Assembly: GCF_022346925.1 (NCBI RefSeq)
Contig: NZ_JAKRNJ010000002.1
Span: 124,001-188,000 of the forward strand
Length of the DNA stretch: 64,000 nt
Direction: 5' to 3'
Source: Microvirga sp. ACRRW
GTDB taxonomy: Bacteria > Pseudomonadota > Alphaproteobacteria > Rhizobiales > Beijerinckiaceae
Positions 1 to 9,936 of this stretch are shown here, piece after piece. The position numbers were made by a program, and so were the translations under genes. Every line of letters starts with the position of its first letter. Position 1 is the first letter of the stretch. Below the pieces are notes generated by a model, which was not told where the DNA came from, made no database searches, and was given only the letters and a program-made list of their open reading frames with translations.

Positions 1-711
1 GTCCTCGTGTCCAACGCGCCGCGCCCCGGCGCATCGGTCGGTACGCAGCTCGACGGCTTCAAGGTTCCGCGCACGGCCTACGATGCCATCGTCACCTCGG
101 GCGACCTGACGCGGCTTGCCATCGAGGAGCGGCTCGACAAGGTGGTGAACCATATCGGCCCGCCGCGCGACATGCCGATCTATAATGGTCTCGACGTGCG
201 CTTCGGCTCCATCGCGGAGGCGGATTACGTGGTCTGCTCCGGCTTTGACGACGATGAGAACGAGACGGTCGAAAACTACCGCGAGCGGCTCGAGGCCATG
301 CTGCGGCGCGACCTTCTGATGGTCTGCGCCAATCCCGATCTCATCGTGGAGCGAGGCCACATGATCCTGCCCTGCGCGGGCGCGCTGGGTCTCGCTTACG
401 AGGAGATGGGCGGCAGGGTGTTCTATGCGGGCAAGCCGCATGCGCCGGTCTACGATAAGGCGCTCACTGTTGCGGCGAAGCTGACAGGCCGCGCCGTTCC
501 GAAGGAGCGCGTGCTGGCGGTGGGTGATGCGATCCGCACCGACATAGCGGGGGCGGTCGGTTTCGGCATCGACGCTCTCATGATCGCGCGCGGTATCCAC
601 GCGGAGGAGCTTGGCCTTCACAAGGGCGATCTCGTCTCCGATCACGTGCAGGATTGGGTCGACCGCCAGCCCGTGATGCCGACCGCCATCACGGATGTGC
701 TGTCCTGGTGA
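1..711 (+). CDS. HAD-superfamily class IIA hydrolase (TIGR01459-like), 5' end outside window
   Basis: The frame is open from the first base, so the gene begins upstream; the visible 236 codons end at a TGA at 709-711. The first residues, VLVSNAPRP, resemble the internal motif II region of class IIA haloacid dehalogenase-type phosphatases, so the GTG at base 7 is probably not the true start. Near the C-terminus VGDAIRTDIAGA matches the motif with the Mg-binding aspartate. The nucleophilic DxD motif must lie upstream and cannot be checked. The resemblance is to the alphaproteobacterial TIGR01459 family, whose substrate is not known to me. It sits just before ribF on the same strand, separated by a palindromic repeat. 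Confidence 0.8.
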   Translation, partial: VLVSNAPRPGASVGTQLDGFKVPRTAYDAIVTSGDLTRLAIEERLDKVVNHIGPPRDMPIYNGLDVRFGSIAEADYVVCSGFDDDENETVENYRERLEAMLRRDLLMVCANPDLIVERGHMILPCAGALGLAYEEMGGRVFYAGKPHAPVYDKALTVAAKLTGRAVPKERVLAVGDAIRTDIAGAVGFGIDALMIARGIHAEELGLHKGDLVSDHVQDWVDRQPVMPTAITDVLSW

Positions 712-720
712 AGCACAGGT

Positions 721-818
721 GTCATCCCCGGCGGCCCGTAGGGCCGGGAAGGGGATCCACGACTGGGTGCAGCGCTATGGATTCCCTTCCCCTCCGCTGC
801 GCTCCGGCCGGGAATGAC
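721..818. repeat. Dispersed palindromic repeat, copy 1
   Basis: This intergenic copy begins with GTCATCCCCGG and ends with CCGGGAATGAC, an imperfect inverted terminal repeat. Inside is a second inverted pair of GGAAGGGGATCC type. It fills the gap between the HAD hydrolase stop and ribF. Related copies are at 1856-1957, 15209-15248 and 27816-27916. No coding capacity is apparent. Confidence 0.65.
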
Positions 819-875
819 ATCCTGTCCATTATGGCCTCCCTTGACCCTGCCGCCGGTTGAGGTAGAGACCCGGTC

Positions 876-1847
876 ATGCCTTCCGACAAGCCTCTTTACT
901 CGGTCTCATCCTCCTTTGCGGTCTGCCGCGATGGAGAGCCTGTGCCTGAGAGCCTGAAGGGGGCCGTCGCCGCCATCGGCAATTTCGACGGCGTGCATCG
1001 CGGGCACCGCCATCTCATCGACATGGCGATCAAGTCCGGCAAGCCCGCCGCCGTGCTCACCTTCGAGCCGCATCCGCGCAGTTTCTTTCAAGCAGACAAG
1101 CCGCTGTTTCGCATCACGCCGGAGCCGGTGAAGCTCGAGATTTTCGCGCGGCTCGGTCTCGCCGGCGTTTTCGTGCGGCGTTTCGATCAGTCGCTGGCAT
1201 CATGCGACGCGGAAGCGTTCGTGAGACTTCTTGCGCATGAGCTTGAGCTCTCCGGCGTCGTGATCGGCCACGATTTCCATTTCGGCCGCGGGCGCGAGGG
1301 CAATCCGGAACGCATGCGCGAATTGTGCGACAGGTTCGGGCTCGAATGCCTGATCGCTCCCGCGATTGTCGAAGGTTCGCAACCTGTTTCCTCCAGCGCC
1401 ATTCGCGCGGCCTTGGAAGCTGGCGACATTGCCACCGCCAACAAGCTCCTCGGTTATCGCTGGTTCGTTCGAGCAGACGTGCGCCACGGCGACAAGCGCG
1501 GGCGGGAGCTGGGCTATCCCACGGCGAATATGCGTCTGCCCGACGATTGCCGCCTGCGGCACGGCATCTATGCGGTGCGCGCTTCCGTGGATGGAAAACC
1601 CGTCGATGGCGTCGCCAGCTTCGGCCGTCGCCCGACCTTCGACAACGGCGCGCCGTTGCTCGAAACCCACCTGTTCGATTTCAAAGGCGATCTCTACGGG
1701 AAGGTTCTCGACGTGGAGTTCATCGGCTGGATTCGGGGCGAAGAGCGCTTCGACGGGATTGGGGCGCTCATCGCGCAGATGGACCGGGATTCGGAGGAGG
1801 CCAAGCGGATGCTGAAGGCTGACCGAACCCCGTCGATGATCGGCTAG
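876..1847 (+). CDS. ribF: Bifunctional riboflavin kinase/FAD synthetase
   Basis: Cytoplasmic enzyme that phosphorylates riboflavin to FMN and adenylates FMN to FAD. The 323-residue length is normal for RibF. The N-terminal nucleotidyltransferase half carries GNFDGVHRGHRHLI (about residues 33-46) and SSSAIRAALEAGD. The C-terminal flavokinase half carries RGRELGYPTANMRLP and GIYAVRASVDG, the phosphate and flavin binding segments. The ATG at 876 gives a full-length family match. Palindromic repeats flank the gene on both sides and may end transcription. ileS and lspA follow after msrB, which is on the other strand; ribF-ileS-lspA proximity is common in bacteria. Confidence 0.95.
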   Translation: MPSDKPLYSVSSSFAVCRDGEPVPESLKGAVAAIGNFDGVHRGHRHLIDMAIKSGKPAAVLTFEPHPRSFFQADKPLFRITPEPVKLEIFARLGLAGVFVRRFDQSLASCDAEAFVRLLAHELELSGVVIGHDFHFGRGREGNPERMRELCDRFGLECLIAPAIVEGSQPVSSSAIRAALEAGDIATANKLLGYRWFVRADVRHGDKRGRELGYPTANMRLPDDCRLRHGIYAVRASVDGKPVDGVASFGRRPTFDNGAPLLETHLFDFKGDLYGKVLDVEFIGWIRGEERFDGIGALIAQMDRDSEEAKRMLKADRTPSMIG

Positions 1848-1855
1848 AATTGGAG

Positions 1856-1957
1856 CGTCATCCCGGACGGCGAAGCCGATCCGGGATCGTTGGACGAGAA
1901 TGGCGCTCTATTCTGAAAACGATCCCGGATCTCCGCTACGCTACGTCCGGGATGACG
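1856..1957. repeat. Dispersed palindromic repeat, copy 2
   Basis: A perfect 12-base terminal inverted repeat (CGTCATCCCGGA and its complement) encloses an inner inverted pair around GATCCGGGATCG/CGATCCCGGATC. The roughly 100-base nested palindrome starts 9 bases after the ribF stop and ends just before the convergent msrB stop. It could act as a bidirectional terminator. It is the cleanest copy in the window. Confidence 0.75.
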
Positions 1958-1970
1958 TTTCTTGTGGGTT

Positions 1971-2474
1971 TCAACCCGCCACTTCACCCTCTGGTGCGCC
2001 GCGCCCCAGCTCATCGGGGAGCGGATCGCCTTCCGCCACGAAGCGCATGGAAACCGAGTTCATGCAATAGCGCTCGCCGGTCGGGGGAGGGCCGTCGGGG
2101 AAGACGTGGCCGAGATGGCCTTCGCAGCGAGCGCAGCGGATTTCGGTGCGGACCATGCCGTAGCTGGTGTCTCGCACGAAGGCGATGTGGTCGCGGTCGA
2201 TGGGGTCGAAGAAGCTTGGCCAGCCAGTGCCGGATTCGAACTTGGCGCCCGCATTGAACAGCGGTAGGCCGCAGAGGCGGCAGCAATAGGTGCCCTTCTC
2301 CTTGGCCTCGTTGAAAATGCCGCAGAAGGGCCGCTCAGTGCCGTGGTCCAGAAGGACGCGGCGCTCCTCGTCATCCAGGTTGTTCACGAGGGCGCTGAAC
2401 TGGTCCGGGGAGGGGGGCGTCAGGTCGAAGCCGGCGCTCGAGCGCTTAGCCTTCGTGGTGGTCATGTCGGCCAT
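1971..2474 (-). CDS. msrB: Peptide-methionine (R)-S-oxide reductase
   Basis: Reduces the R epimer of methionine sulfoxide in proteins. The 167-residue product shows the usual MsrB layout: two CxxC pairs for structural zinc (CRLC and CARC), the substrate segment [11 protein letters not shown], and RYCMNSVSM near the C-terminus with the catalytic cysteine (more commonly RYCINS). The start at 2474 is preferred because it gives [11 protein letters not shown] and normal length; an upstream in-frame start at 2531 would add 19 residues with no family likeness. It converges on ribF across a palindromic repeat and diverges from ileS. No signal peptide, so cytoplasmic. Confidence 0.93.
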   Translation of the reverse strand: MADMTTTKAKRSSAGFDLTPPSPDQFSALVNNLDDEERRVLLDHGTERPFCGIFNEAKEKGTYCCRLCGLPLFNAGAKFESGTGWPSFFDPIDRDHIAFVRDTSYGMVRTEIRCARCEGHLGHVFPDGPPPTGERYCMNSVSMRFVAEGDPLPDELGRGAPEGEVAG

Positions 2475-2743
2475 GGGGCAAGTCCTGTCTGTCAGGTTAT
2501 CCGGTCCCAGATATAGGGAGCCGGGGCCCAAATCACTACGCTTTATTATCCGCCCCGGCGCTGCTAAAAGGCTCCCATGCCCATGGATTTTCAGGCTCGA
2601 CCCACGGTCGGCATCCGGCCTTCGCGAATTATCGGCCCGGCCCTCGCTTAAATCTGCGAAGGTCCGGGATCTCTACCGTTCGCCTGCAACACAGCCTGAT
2701 TTTAAGCCCCTAACCCAGGGGCCGCTTGGATCGATTGACCGTT

Positions 2744-5692
2744 ATGACCGATAAGACCGAGAGCGCCGCTCGCGACTATTCCGAAACCCTGTTCCTGCCG
2801 CAGACCGAATTCCCCATGCGCGCAGGCCTGCCCCAGCGCGAGCCACAATTCCTGCAGCGCTGGAACGAGATGAAGCTCTACGAGCGCCTGCGCGAGGTGC
2901 AGAAGGGCCGCGACCGCTTCGTGCTGCACGACGGCCCTCCTTATGCGAACGGCAACATCCATATCGGCCACGCCCTCAACAAGATCCTGAAGGACCTCAT
3001 CGTCCGTTCCCAGGGCATGCTCGGCTTCGATTCCAACTACGTGCCGGGCTGGGATTGCCACGGCCTTCCCATCGAGTGGAAGATCGAGGAGGAATATCGC
3101 GCCAAGGGCAAGAACAAGGACGAGGTTCCGATCGTCGAGTTCCGCCGCGAGTGCCGGGCGTTTGCCGAGAAGTGGATCGATGTGCAGCGCGAGGAGTTCA
3201 AGCGTCTGGGCGTCGGCGGCGACTGGTCGAACCCATATCTGACCATGAGCTATGACGCGGAAGCGCAGATCGCCCGCGAGATCATCAAGTTCGCCATGAG
3301 CGACCAGCTTTATCGCGGCTCGAAGCCGGTGATGTGGTCCTCAGTGGAAAAGACCGCGCTTGCCGAGGCGGAGGTTGAGTATCACGAGAAGACCTCGCAC
3401 ACGATCTGGGTGAAGTTCAAGATCACCAACACGCTCGACGGCGATCTCGACAATGCTTCGGTGGTGATCTGGACGACGACTCCCTGGACGATCCCGGCCA
3501 ACCGCGCCATCACCTTCGGCTCCGACATCGCTTACGGCCTCTACACGGTCACGGAAGCCGCAGACGACAATTGGGCGAAGGTGGGCGACCGCCTCGTGCT
3601 CGCCGACAAGCTCGCGGCCGACGTGTTTGCGGCTGCGCGCGTTGCCGGTTACGAGCGCGTGAAGGATGTGCTGCCGGTGATGATCGAGCGCTGCGCGCAT
3701 CCGTTCCGTGGCGTCGAAGGCGGCAATGGTTATTGGGACTACCCTGTCCCGATGCTGCCGGCCGATTATGTCACCGACGATGCAGGTACGGGCTTCGTAC
3801 ATACCGCTCCCGGCCACGGTGCGGACGACTACAACACTTATGTGAAGCACCGCGATGTATTCGTCGCCTGCGGCACATTGGAAGTGCCGCACACGGTATC
3901 GCCGGATTCGTCCTACTTCCCCAACATCCCGCTCTTCGCGGGCGAGCGCATCTATGATGACAAGGGCAAGGATGCGGGCGCCAACGAGGCGGTCATCAAG
4001 AAACTCGTGGAAGTCGGCGCGCTGATCGCGCGCGGCCGCCTCAAGCACCAATATCCGCATTCCTGGCGCTCGAAGGGCCCGCTCATCTTCCGCAACACGC
4101 CGCAATGGTTCATCTCGATGGACAAGCCGCTCGACGGCAAGGGGGACACGCTCCGTCAGCGCGCGCTCAATGCCATCGAGAAGACTGAGTGGGTGCCGGA
4201 ATCCGGAGAGAACCGCATCAACGGCATGATCGCCAACCGTCCCGATTGGGTGGTCTCGCGCCAGCGCGCCTGGGGCGTGCCGATCGCCGTCTTCGTGAAG
4301 AAGGGCACCAGCGAGATCCTCAATGACGACCGCGTGAACGAGGCCATCGCCGATGCCTTCGAGAAGGAAGGCGCGGATGCGTGGTATGCCGGTGACGGCT
4401 CGCGTTTCCTGAAGGCCGGCGGCTACGATCTTAACGACTTCGAGAAGGTGAATGACATTCTCGACGTGTGGTTCGATTCAGGCTGCACGCATGCCTTCGC
4501 GCTTGAAAAGCGCCCTGATTTGCAAGTGAAACGTAAGGTCGATGGCGGCCCCGATCAGGTCATGTATCTCGAAGGGTCCGACCAGCATCGCGGTTGGTTC
4601 CACTCGTCGCTGCTCGAAAGCTGCGGCACGCGCGGGCGCGCGCCTTACGATATCGTCGTCACGCACGGCTTCACGCTCGACGAGCAGGGCCGCAAGATGT
4701 CGAAGTCGCTCGGCAATACGGTCGCGCCGCAAACCGTCATCAAGGAATACGGCGCAGACATCCTGCGTCTGTGGACCGCGTCTGTCGATTACTGGGACGA
4801 TCAGCGCATCGGCCCCGAGATCATCAAGACGACGGCGGAAACCTACCGCAAGCTGCGCAACACGATCCGCTGGATGCTGGGGTCGCTCGCGCATTTCCGC
4901 GACACGGACAAGGTCGAAGTAAGCGCCATGCCGGAGCTGGAGCGCTTCGTGCTGCATCGCCTCGTCGAACTCGACGGCGAAATGCGCGAGGCCTACAGCA
5001 CCTACGATTACAAGCGCGTTGTCGCATTGCTGAACTCGTTCATGACTACGGACCTGTCGGCGTTCTATTTCGACATCCGCAAGGACACGCTCTACTGCGA
5101 TCCGATCTCCAGCGTTGCCCGCAAGAGCGCGCTCACCGTGATCGACCAGACCTTCCGCTGCGTGGCAACCTGGATTGCGCCGATCCTTGCCTTCACCGCT
5201 GAAGAGGCGTGGCTCGAGCGCTACCCGAACGCGGAATCGGTGCATCTCGAAACCTTCCCGAAGGTACCCGCCGAGTGGCGCAACGATGCGCTGGCCGAGC
5301 GTTGGGCCAAGGTGCGCCGCGTGCGCCGCGTCGTCACCGGCGCGCTGGAGATCGAGCGTGCGCAGAAGCGTATCGGCGCAAGCCTCGAGGCGGCGCCCAT
5401 CGTGCATATTGCCGATGAAGGCCTGTTCCAGGCCGTTCAGGGCCTCGACATGGCAGAGATCTGCATCACCTCCGCCATTGCCGTGGAGCCGGGCGAGGGG
5501 CCCGCTGAGGCTTTCCGTCTCGAAGATGTGAAGGGCGTCACTGTCGTGCCGGCACTCGCCAAGGGCCGCAAATGCGCTCGCTCATGGAAGGTCACGCCGG
5601 ATGTAGGCGGCGATCCTGACTATCCGGATGTCACACCCCGCGATGCGGCGGCCTTACGTGAATGGGACCAGCTGAAGGCGGCTGCGGAATGA
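2744..5692 (+). CDS. ileS: Isoleucyl-tRNA synthetase
   Basis: Charges tRNA-Ile. This is a class I synthetase of 982 residues from the ATG at 2744; an in-frame TTG at 2726 is the alternative start. The HIGH signature is at residues 73-76 (HIGHALNKI) and KMSKS at residues 651-655 ([10 protein letters not shown]). The editing CP1 insertion ([12 protein letters not shown]) and the anticodon-binding domain are present. The C-terminal zinc region is degenerate: it reads KCARSW, where a CxxC pair is common, and the second cysteine pair is missing. The stop overlaps the lspA start as ATGA, so the two are translationally coupled. Confidence 0.96.
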   Translation: MTDKTESAARDYSETLFLPQTEFPMRAGLPQREPQFLQRWNEMKLYERLREVQKGRDRFVLHDGPPYANGNIHIGHALNKILKDLIVRSQGMLGFDSNYVPGWDCHGLPIEWKIEEEYRAKGKNKDEVPIVEFRRECRAFAEKWIDVQREEFKRLGVGGDWSNPYLTMSYDAEAQIAREIIKFAMSDQLYRGSKPVMWSSVEKTALAEAEVEYHEKTSHTIWVKFKITNTLDGDLDNASVVIWTTTPWTIPANRAITFGSDIAYGLYTVTEAADDNWAKVGDRLVLADKLAADVFAAARVAGYERVKDVLPVMIERCAHPFRGVEGGNGYWDYPVPMLPADYVTDDAGTGFVHTAPGHGADDYNTYVKHRDVFVACGTLEVPHTVSPDSSYFPNIPLFAGERIYDDKGKDAGANEAVIKKLVEVGALIARGRLKHQYPHSWRSKGPLIFRNTPQWFISMDKPLDGKGDTLRQRALNAIEKTEWVPESGENRINGMIANRPDWVVSRQRAWGVPIAVFVKKGTSEILNDDRVNEAIADAFEKEGADAWYAGDGSRFLKAGGYDLNDFEKVNDILDVWFDSGCTHAFALEKRPDLQVKRKVDGGPDQVMYLEGSDQHRGWFHSSLLESCGTRGRAPYDIVVTHGFTLDEQGRKMSKSLGNTVAPQTVIKEYGADILRLWTASVDYWDDQRIGPEIIKTTAETYRKLRNTIRWMLGSLAHFRDTDKVEVSAMPELERFVLHRLVELDGEMREAYSTYDYKRVVALLNSFMTTDLSAFYFDIRKDTLYCDPISSVARKSALTVIDQTFRCVATWIAPILAFTAEEAWLERYPNAESVHLETFPKVPAEWRNDALAERWAKVRRVRRVVTGALEIERAQKRIGASLEAAPIVHIADEGLFQAVQGLDMAEICITSAIAVEPGEGPAEAFRLEDVKGVTVVPALAKGRKCARSWKVTPDVGGDPDYPDVTPRDAAALREWDQLKAAAE

Positions 5693-6297
5693 TCAAAGGT
5701 GAAGGCTCCCAGGCGCCGGCTTCCGGCGTGAATGCTCCTGAAACCGCTCCGCAGCGCCCCCGCGCTGCGGGCAAGTCACGCGCTTCCGGCAAGATCAAAG
5801 CGGCTCAAACCGGGTTCTCGACTGCCGCGATTCTCGGCTTCTCGGCGGCTCTGATCACCCTGGTCCTCGATCAGGTGACCAAGCTCTACACCTTATTCGT
5901 CTACGACCTACCCCTGAAGGAGCCGGTGGAATTCGCCCCCTTCATCAACCTGATCGTGGTTTGGAACCGGGGGATTTCCTATGGCCTCTTCCAGCAGGAT
6001 GGGGATCTGGGCCGCTGGGTGCTGATCGTGGTCTCGATCCTGGCCGCCATCGGCCTGTCCATCTGGATCCGCCGCACCAAAGCCAAGCTCCTTGCTTTGT
6101 CCTTGGGCCTGATCGTGGGCGGGGCCATCGGCAACGTCATCGATAGGCTGGCCTATGGGGCGGTGTTCGATTTCATCCAATTTCAGGTCGGAAACTGGTC
6201 CTGGTACGTGTTCAACGTGGCGGATGCCGCAATCGTTGCGGGTGTGATTGGATTGCTTTATGACTCCTTCGTCCTGGAGGCGAGGCGGGGGCGCTAG
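5689..6297 (+). CDS. lspA: Prolipoprotein signal peptidase (signal peptidase II)
   Basis: Inner-membrane aspartyl protease that removes signal peptides from diacylglyceryl-modified prolipoproteins. The product is 202 residues. Four hydrophobic spans follow a roughly 45-residue Ala/Pro/Lys-rich N-terminal extension not usual for the family. The catalytic aspartates are D152 (IGNVIDRL) and D179 (FNVADA), and the conserved [10 protein letters not shown] precedes them. The start at 5689 overlaps the ileS stop by four bases (ATGA); an in-frame ATG inside ileS at 5662 is less likely. The gene is downstream of ileS, as in many proteobacteria. Confidence 0.94.
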   Translation: MIKGEGSQAPASGVNAPETAPQRPRAAGKSRASGKIKAAQTGFSTAAILGFSAALITLVLDQVTKLYTLFVYDLPLKEPVEFAPFINLIVVWNRGISYGLFQQDGDLGRWVLIVVSILAAIGLSIWIRRTKAKLLALSLGLIVGGAIGNVIDRLAYGAVFDFIQFQVGNWSWYVFNVADAAIVAGVIGLLYDSFVLEARRGR

Positions 6298-6386
6298 CCC
6301 TTAAGCTACCGGACAAGCTGCCTTATGTTCGCCCCAAAGAGCGATCAGGCGTTCCAGGTATAAAGAGAAACAATGGTGGGTGTGCC

Positions 6387-7013
6387 ATGAAGGGAATGAA
6401 GATCTTTGGCCTTGCGGGTGCTTTCGTGCTCGCGCTCGGTGCCTCGGTCGCTTCGGCCGAGGAGGGCGAGCTCTTTAAGAACCTGCTCGGCAATATCGGC
6501 ATCATCCCCAAGGAAAAAGAGCCGATCATCTATAACGAGCGCGCGCCCCTGGTGCTGCCGCCGAAGATGGATCTGCCGGCTCCGGTCGCCCCCAACGGCG
6601 CCGAGGCGACCAATGCCAACTGGCCCAAGGACCCGGATGTGGCGGCTCGCCGCAGGGCTGCCGTCGAGGCCAAGACGCCTGTGACCAACACCGAAGCCTA
6701 TAAGCTCAACGAAGGCCACCGCCTCTCCATCGACGAGATCCGCGCCGGCCGCAATCCGAACCAGCGTGTCGGCCCTCCGCAAGGCTCGGGCGAAAACAGC
6801 CGCATGTCGCCGGATGAGTTGCGCGCCTTCTCAACGGACAAGAAGGTGGAGCTGTCCGGTGACGGGCTGGAGCGCCGCTATCTGAGCGATCCACCGCAAA
6901 CTCTTCTGAAGGCTGCCCCTGGCGCAGCGCTCAAGGCTACCGCCGATCCTGTCCCGATGGGGAATCCCGACAGCCCGCAGGCTTTCATTGAGCAGCAGAA
7001 TCGCAGGCGATAA
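6387..7013 (+). CDS. Exported protein of unknown function
   Basis: A 208-residue product with an N-terminal Sec signal peptide: MKGMK, a hydrophobic stretch, then ASVASA before EEGEL, which suggests cleavage near residue 25. The mature part is Pro- and Ala-rich, has no cysteine and shows no enzyme motif I recognise. It contains DELRAFSTDKK and several short Pro/Asn-rich stretches that look disordered. It lies between lspA and the M16 peptidase pair on the same strand, a position suggesting an envelope role, but that is only context. No function is assigned. Confidence 0.8.
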   Translation: MKGMKIFGLAGAFVLALGASVASAEEGELFKNLLGNIGIIPKEKEPIIYNERAPLVLPPKMDLPAPVAPNGAEATNANWPKDPDVAARRRAAVEAKTPVTNTEAYKLNEGHRLSIDEIRAGRNPNQRVGPPQGSGENSRMSPDELRAFSTDKKVELSGDGLERRYLSDPPQTLLKAAPGAALKATADPVPMGNPDSPQAFIEQQNRRR

Positions 7014-7035
7014 CAGCTTGCCAATTGCTTCCTTC

Positions 7036-7068
7036 TTCAGGCGAACGGGTACCCCCGCTTCGCCTGAA
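7036..7068. terminator. Strong hairpin after the exported-protein gene
   Basis: TTCAGGCGAA at 7036-7045 pairs perfectly with TTCGCCTGAA at 7059-7068, extended inward by CGGG/CCCG. The hairpin begins 23 bases after the stop of the preceding gene. It is followed by AACGTTCT rather than a clear T-run, so it may be an imperfect intrinsic terminator or an mRNA-stabilising stem. Confidence 0.5.
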
Positions 7069-7230
7069 AACGTTCTAGGGGCTTAGCAAAGCCAAGCCTG
7101 TTCATGCCTTCAGGCGCAAACCATGTCGCACCTCAAAGGCATCCTGCCTCGCTTGCGTGCTTCCCCGATTGGACTATTCCCGTAGGGATTATCCTACGAA
7201 ACGATTTGATGTCTTTAAGGTTGAACCGTC

Positions 7231-8562
7231 ATGAAGACTGCCTCCAAGCCCATTCTCAGAGCCGACGCCTCGTCCTTCGGGCGCACGGAAGGCAGCGGAC
7301 CAAACTTGTCTTCCTTCACGCTCGACAATGGCCTCGACGTTGTCGTGATCCCCGATCACCGCGCGCCTGTCGTGACGCATATGGTTTGGTATCGCAACGG
7401 TTCGGCCGACGATCCGATCGGTCAATCCGGCATTGCGCATTTTCTCGAGCATCTGATGTTCAAGGGCACCGAGAAGCATCCTGCCGGTGAATTCTCGAAA
7501 GTGGTGTCCGGCCTCGGTGGCCAGGAAAACGCTTTCACGTCCTTCGACTACACGGCGTACTTTCAGCGTGTCGCGCGCGAAAACCTGAAGGTCATGATGG
7601 AGTTCGAGGCGGACCGCATGACCAATCTGCTGCTCGATGAAGCCGTGATCGCGCCTGAACGCGACGTGGTGCTGGAAGAGCGCCGCATGCGTGTGGAAAC
7701 CGATCCATCCGCACAGCTTTCCGAGGCGATGGCTGCGTCCCTCTTCGTGCATCACCCTTATGGCATTCCGATCATTGGCTGGATGCACGAGATCGAAACG
7801 CTCAACCGTGAGCATGCTCTCGATTACTACAAGCGTTTCTATACGCCCGAGAACGGCATTCTTGTCGTCGCGGGCGACGTGACCGCCGATGAAGTGCGCC
7901 GCTTGGCCGACGGCACTTATGGCCGCATCGCTCCTCAGGGCAAGCGCCCGGTGCGCGTGCGTCCACGTGAGCCTGAGCCCGTGGCTGCGCGCCACATCAC
8001 GGTTGCCGATCCGAAGGTCGAGCAGCCCACGCTGCAGCGGCTTTATCTCGTGCCGTCCTGCCGCACGGCCACGCAACGCGACTGCTATGCGCTCGAGCTT
8101 CTCGCGGAAGTGATCGGCGGCGGTCCGACCTCGTATCTCTACCGCAAGCTCGTGATGGAGCGCGGCATCGCGGTGAATGCGGGTGCTTGGTACATGTCCT
8201 CCGCCATGGAGGACACGCGCTTCTGTGTTTATGCGGTCCCGGCTGAAGGCGTTTCGCTGCAGGCTCTCGAAGAGGCGGTGGATCAGGTGCTCAAGACCGT
8301 TCCCGCGGAAGCGCTTGATGTCGATTCCATCGAGCGTGCCAAGACACGCCTTGTGGCTGAGACGATTTATTCCACCGATAGCCAGTCGTCGCTCGCACGC
8401 ATCTATGGCTCGGCGCTCGCCATCGGCGAGACGATCGAGGAGGTGCGCCGCTGGCCTGTGGAGATCGAGAGCGTGCTCAAGGAAGATCTTGCCTCCGCCG
8501 CCGAGCGCTATCTCGTCGCCCGCCGCTCCGTGACAGGCTATCTGCAGAAGTCGGCATCCTGA
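7231..8562 (+). CDS. M16 family zinc metallopeptidase, catalytic subunit
   Basis: Pitrilysin/processing-peptidase type protease of 443 residues. The inverted zinc motif HxxEH is intact at residues 70-74 (HFLEH within FLEHLMFKGT). About 76 residues on, the segment AVIAPERDVVLEERRM holds the third metal-ligand glutamate. The second half has the substrate-binding M16 C-terminal domain (GGGPTSYLYRKLV). No convincing signal peptide is visible at this start. It is followed after 26 bases by a second M16 gene without the zinc motif; such pairs usually form heterodimers. Substrate unknown; related bacterial pairs degrade peptides in the periplasm or cytoplasm. Confidence 0.92.
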   Translation: MKTASKPILRADASSFGRTEGSGPNLSSFTLDNGLDVVVIPDHRAPVVTHMVWYRNGSADDPIGQSGIAHFLEHLMFKGTEKHPAGEFSKVVSGLGGQENAFTSFDYTAYFQRVARENLKVMMEFEADRMTNLLLDEAVIAPERDVVLEERRMRVETDPSAQLSEAMAASLFVHHPYGIPIIGWMHEIETLNREHALDYYKRFYTPENGILVVAGDVTADEVRRLADGTYGRIAPQGKRPVRVRPREPEPVAARHITVADPKVEQPTLQRLYLVPSCRTATQRDCYALELLAEVIGGGPTSYLYRKLVMERGIAVNAGAWYMSSAMEDTRFCVYAVPAEGVSLQALEEAVDQVLKTVPAEALDVDSIERAKTRLVAETIYSTDSQSSLARIYGSALAIGETIEEVRRWPVEIESVLKEDLASAAERYLVARRSVTGYLQKSAS

Positions 8563-8588
8563 CCGCCTGCATCCAATCCGAGGTAAAG

Positions 8589-9866
8589 ATGACCGCTTCC
8601 GTCGAAACCCTGTCCTCCTCTCCCACGACCGTGAAGGCTTTGACCTCTTCACGCGGTGTCGAGGCATGGCACGTCGAATCCGATGTTGTACCGCTGATCG
8701 CCGTTTCCTTCATTTTCGAGGGCGGGTCCGCGCACGACCCGCAAGACAAGCCCGGCGTCGCGCAGATGCTGGCGCGTCTTCTCGATGAGGGTGCTGGTGA
8801 GTACGATTCCGACGCCTTCCAGGAGCGTCTGGCCGCGCGCGCCATCGAGCTGTCATTCAATGCAGGCAACGACGCGATTGGCGGCTCTCTGAAGACGCTC
8901 GTGAAACATGCGGATGAGGCGTTCGAATTGCTGCGCCTTGCCCTCGTCGAGCCGCGCTTTGATAAGGACGCCATCGAGCGCGTGCGCGCTCAGACCATCG
9001 CGGGATTGCGCTATCAGCAGAACGATCCGGGCGTCATGGCAACCCGCCGTTTCTTCGAAGAAGGCTTTGCCAATCATCCTTACGGTCTTCCGACCTCAGG
9101 CACGCCGGAGAGCGTTGCCGCGATCACGCGCGACGATCTCATTGCCATGCATCGCGCCATGATCGCGCGCGGCCGTGTGAAGATCGCGGTCGTCGGTGCC
9201 ATTTCCTCCGACAATCTGTCGATGCTGCTCGACCGGGTCTTCGGCGCGCTGCCGGAAGCCAAGCCTCTCTCGATCATCGAGACGGTCGGCCTGGAAAAGA
9301 TCGGCTCGCGCATCGTTGTCGATCTCGATGTGCCGCAATCGGTGATCCGCTTCGGTACGCCGGGCATCGCATGGCGCGATCCGGGTTTCATCCCGGCCTA
9401 CGTGCTCAACCACATCTACGGCGGCGGCTCCTTCACCTCGCGCCTCTTCCAGGAAGTGCGCGAGAAGCGCGGCCTTGCCTACAGTGTCGGCACTTCGCTC
9501 GTGAGCTATCGCGCAGCCTCGATGACCTGGGGCTATACCGCGACCAAGAACGAGCGCGTGGTGGAATGCCTCGACGTGATCGCGGACGAGATGATGCGCC
9601 TCAAGGATGAAGGCCCGTCCGACGAGGAACTGCAGAAGGCAAAGGATTACCTTATCGGCTCCTACGCGCTCGGCTTCGACACCTCGACGAAGATCGCCCA
9701 TACGCTCGCGCAGATCGCCTTCGAGGGCCTCGGTATCGACTATATCGGCCGCCGCAACGCCCTCGTCGCCGCCGTTACGCAGGCCGATATCGGCAAAGCC
9801 GCAGAACGGATTTTCGGCGATGGCAAGATGCTGACCGTAATCGCGGGCCGGCCGACTGGGCTTTGA
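8589..9866 (+). CDS. M16 family peptidase-like protein, non-catalytic partner
   Basis: A 425-residue M16-fold protein. The position of HxxEH reads AQMLARLLDEGAGEYD, so the zinc ligands are absent and it cannot be a conventional peptidase. It keeps the conserved C-terminal features YGGGSFTSRLFQEVREKRGLAYSVG, typical of the beta/PqqF-like partner that helps bind substrate. Start ATG at 8589 has GAGGTAAAG just upstream. It lies 26 bases after the catalytic M16 gene and ends at a strong intrinsic terminator. The likely role is a structural or substrate-binding partner of the upstream subunit. Confidence 0.9.
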   Translation: MTASVETLSSSPTTVKALTSSRGVEAWHVESDVVPLIAVSFIFEGGSAHDPQDKPGVAQMLARLLDEGAGEYDSDAFQERLAARAIELSFNAGNDAIGGSLKTLVKHADEAFELLRLALVEPRFDKDAIERVRAQTIAGLRYQQNDPGVMATRRFFEEGFANHPYGLPTSGTPESVAAITRDDLIAMHRAMIARGRVKIAVVGAISSDNLSMLLDRVFGALPEAKPLSIIETVGLEKIGSRIVVDLDVPQSVIRFGTPGIAWRDPGFIPAYVLNHIYGGGSFTSRLFQEVREKRGLAYSVGTSLVSYRAASMTWGYTATKNERVVECLDVIADEMMRLKDEGPSDEELQKAKDYLIGSYALGFDTSTKIAHTLAQIAFEGLGIDYIGRRNALVAAVTQADIGKAAERIFGDGKMLTVIAGRPTGL

Positions 9867-9884
9867 GCATTTCGACATTGCAAT

Positions 9885-9914
9885 AAAAAGGGGAGCCCGA
9901 GGCTCCCCTTTTTC
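9885..9914. terminator. Bidirectional intrinsic terminator
   Basis: A-run, then GGGGAGCC, loop CGA, GGCTCCCC and a T-run: an 8-bp GC stem flanked by A and T tracts on the two sides. It sits between the convergent ends of the second M16 gene and the first RTX protease gene, so it can terminate both transcripts. Confidence 0.9.
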
Positions 9915-9936
9915 TTTTGGCGGTAGTTTTACTCCA

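Noticed and set aside
2532..2743. T-box leader before ileS
   Set aside because: No antiterminator-type TGGNACC sequence or terminator hairpin is visible, and T-boxes are not expected in alphaproteobacteria.
8589..9866. Second M16 gene as a decayed pseudogene
   Set aside because: The frame is intact, spacing to the first gene is tight and zinc-less partners are a normal part of M16 pairs.
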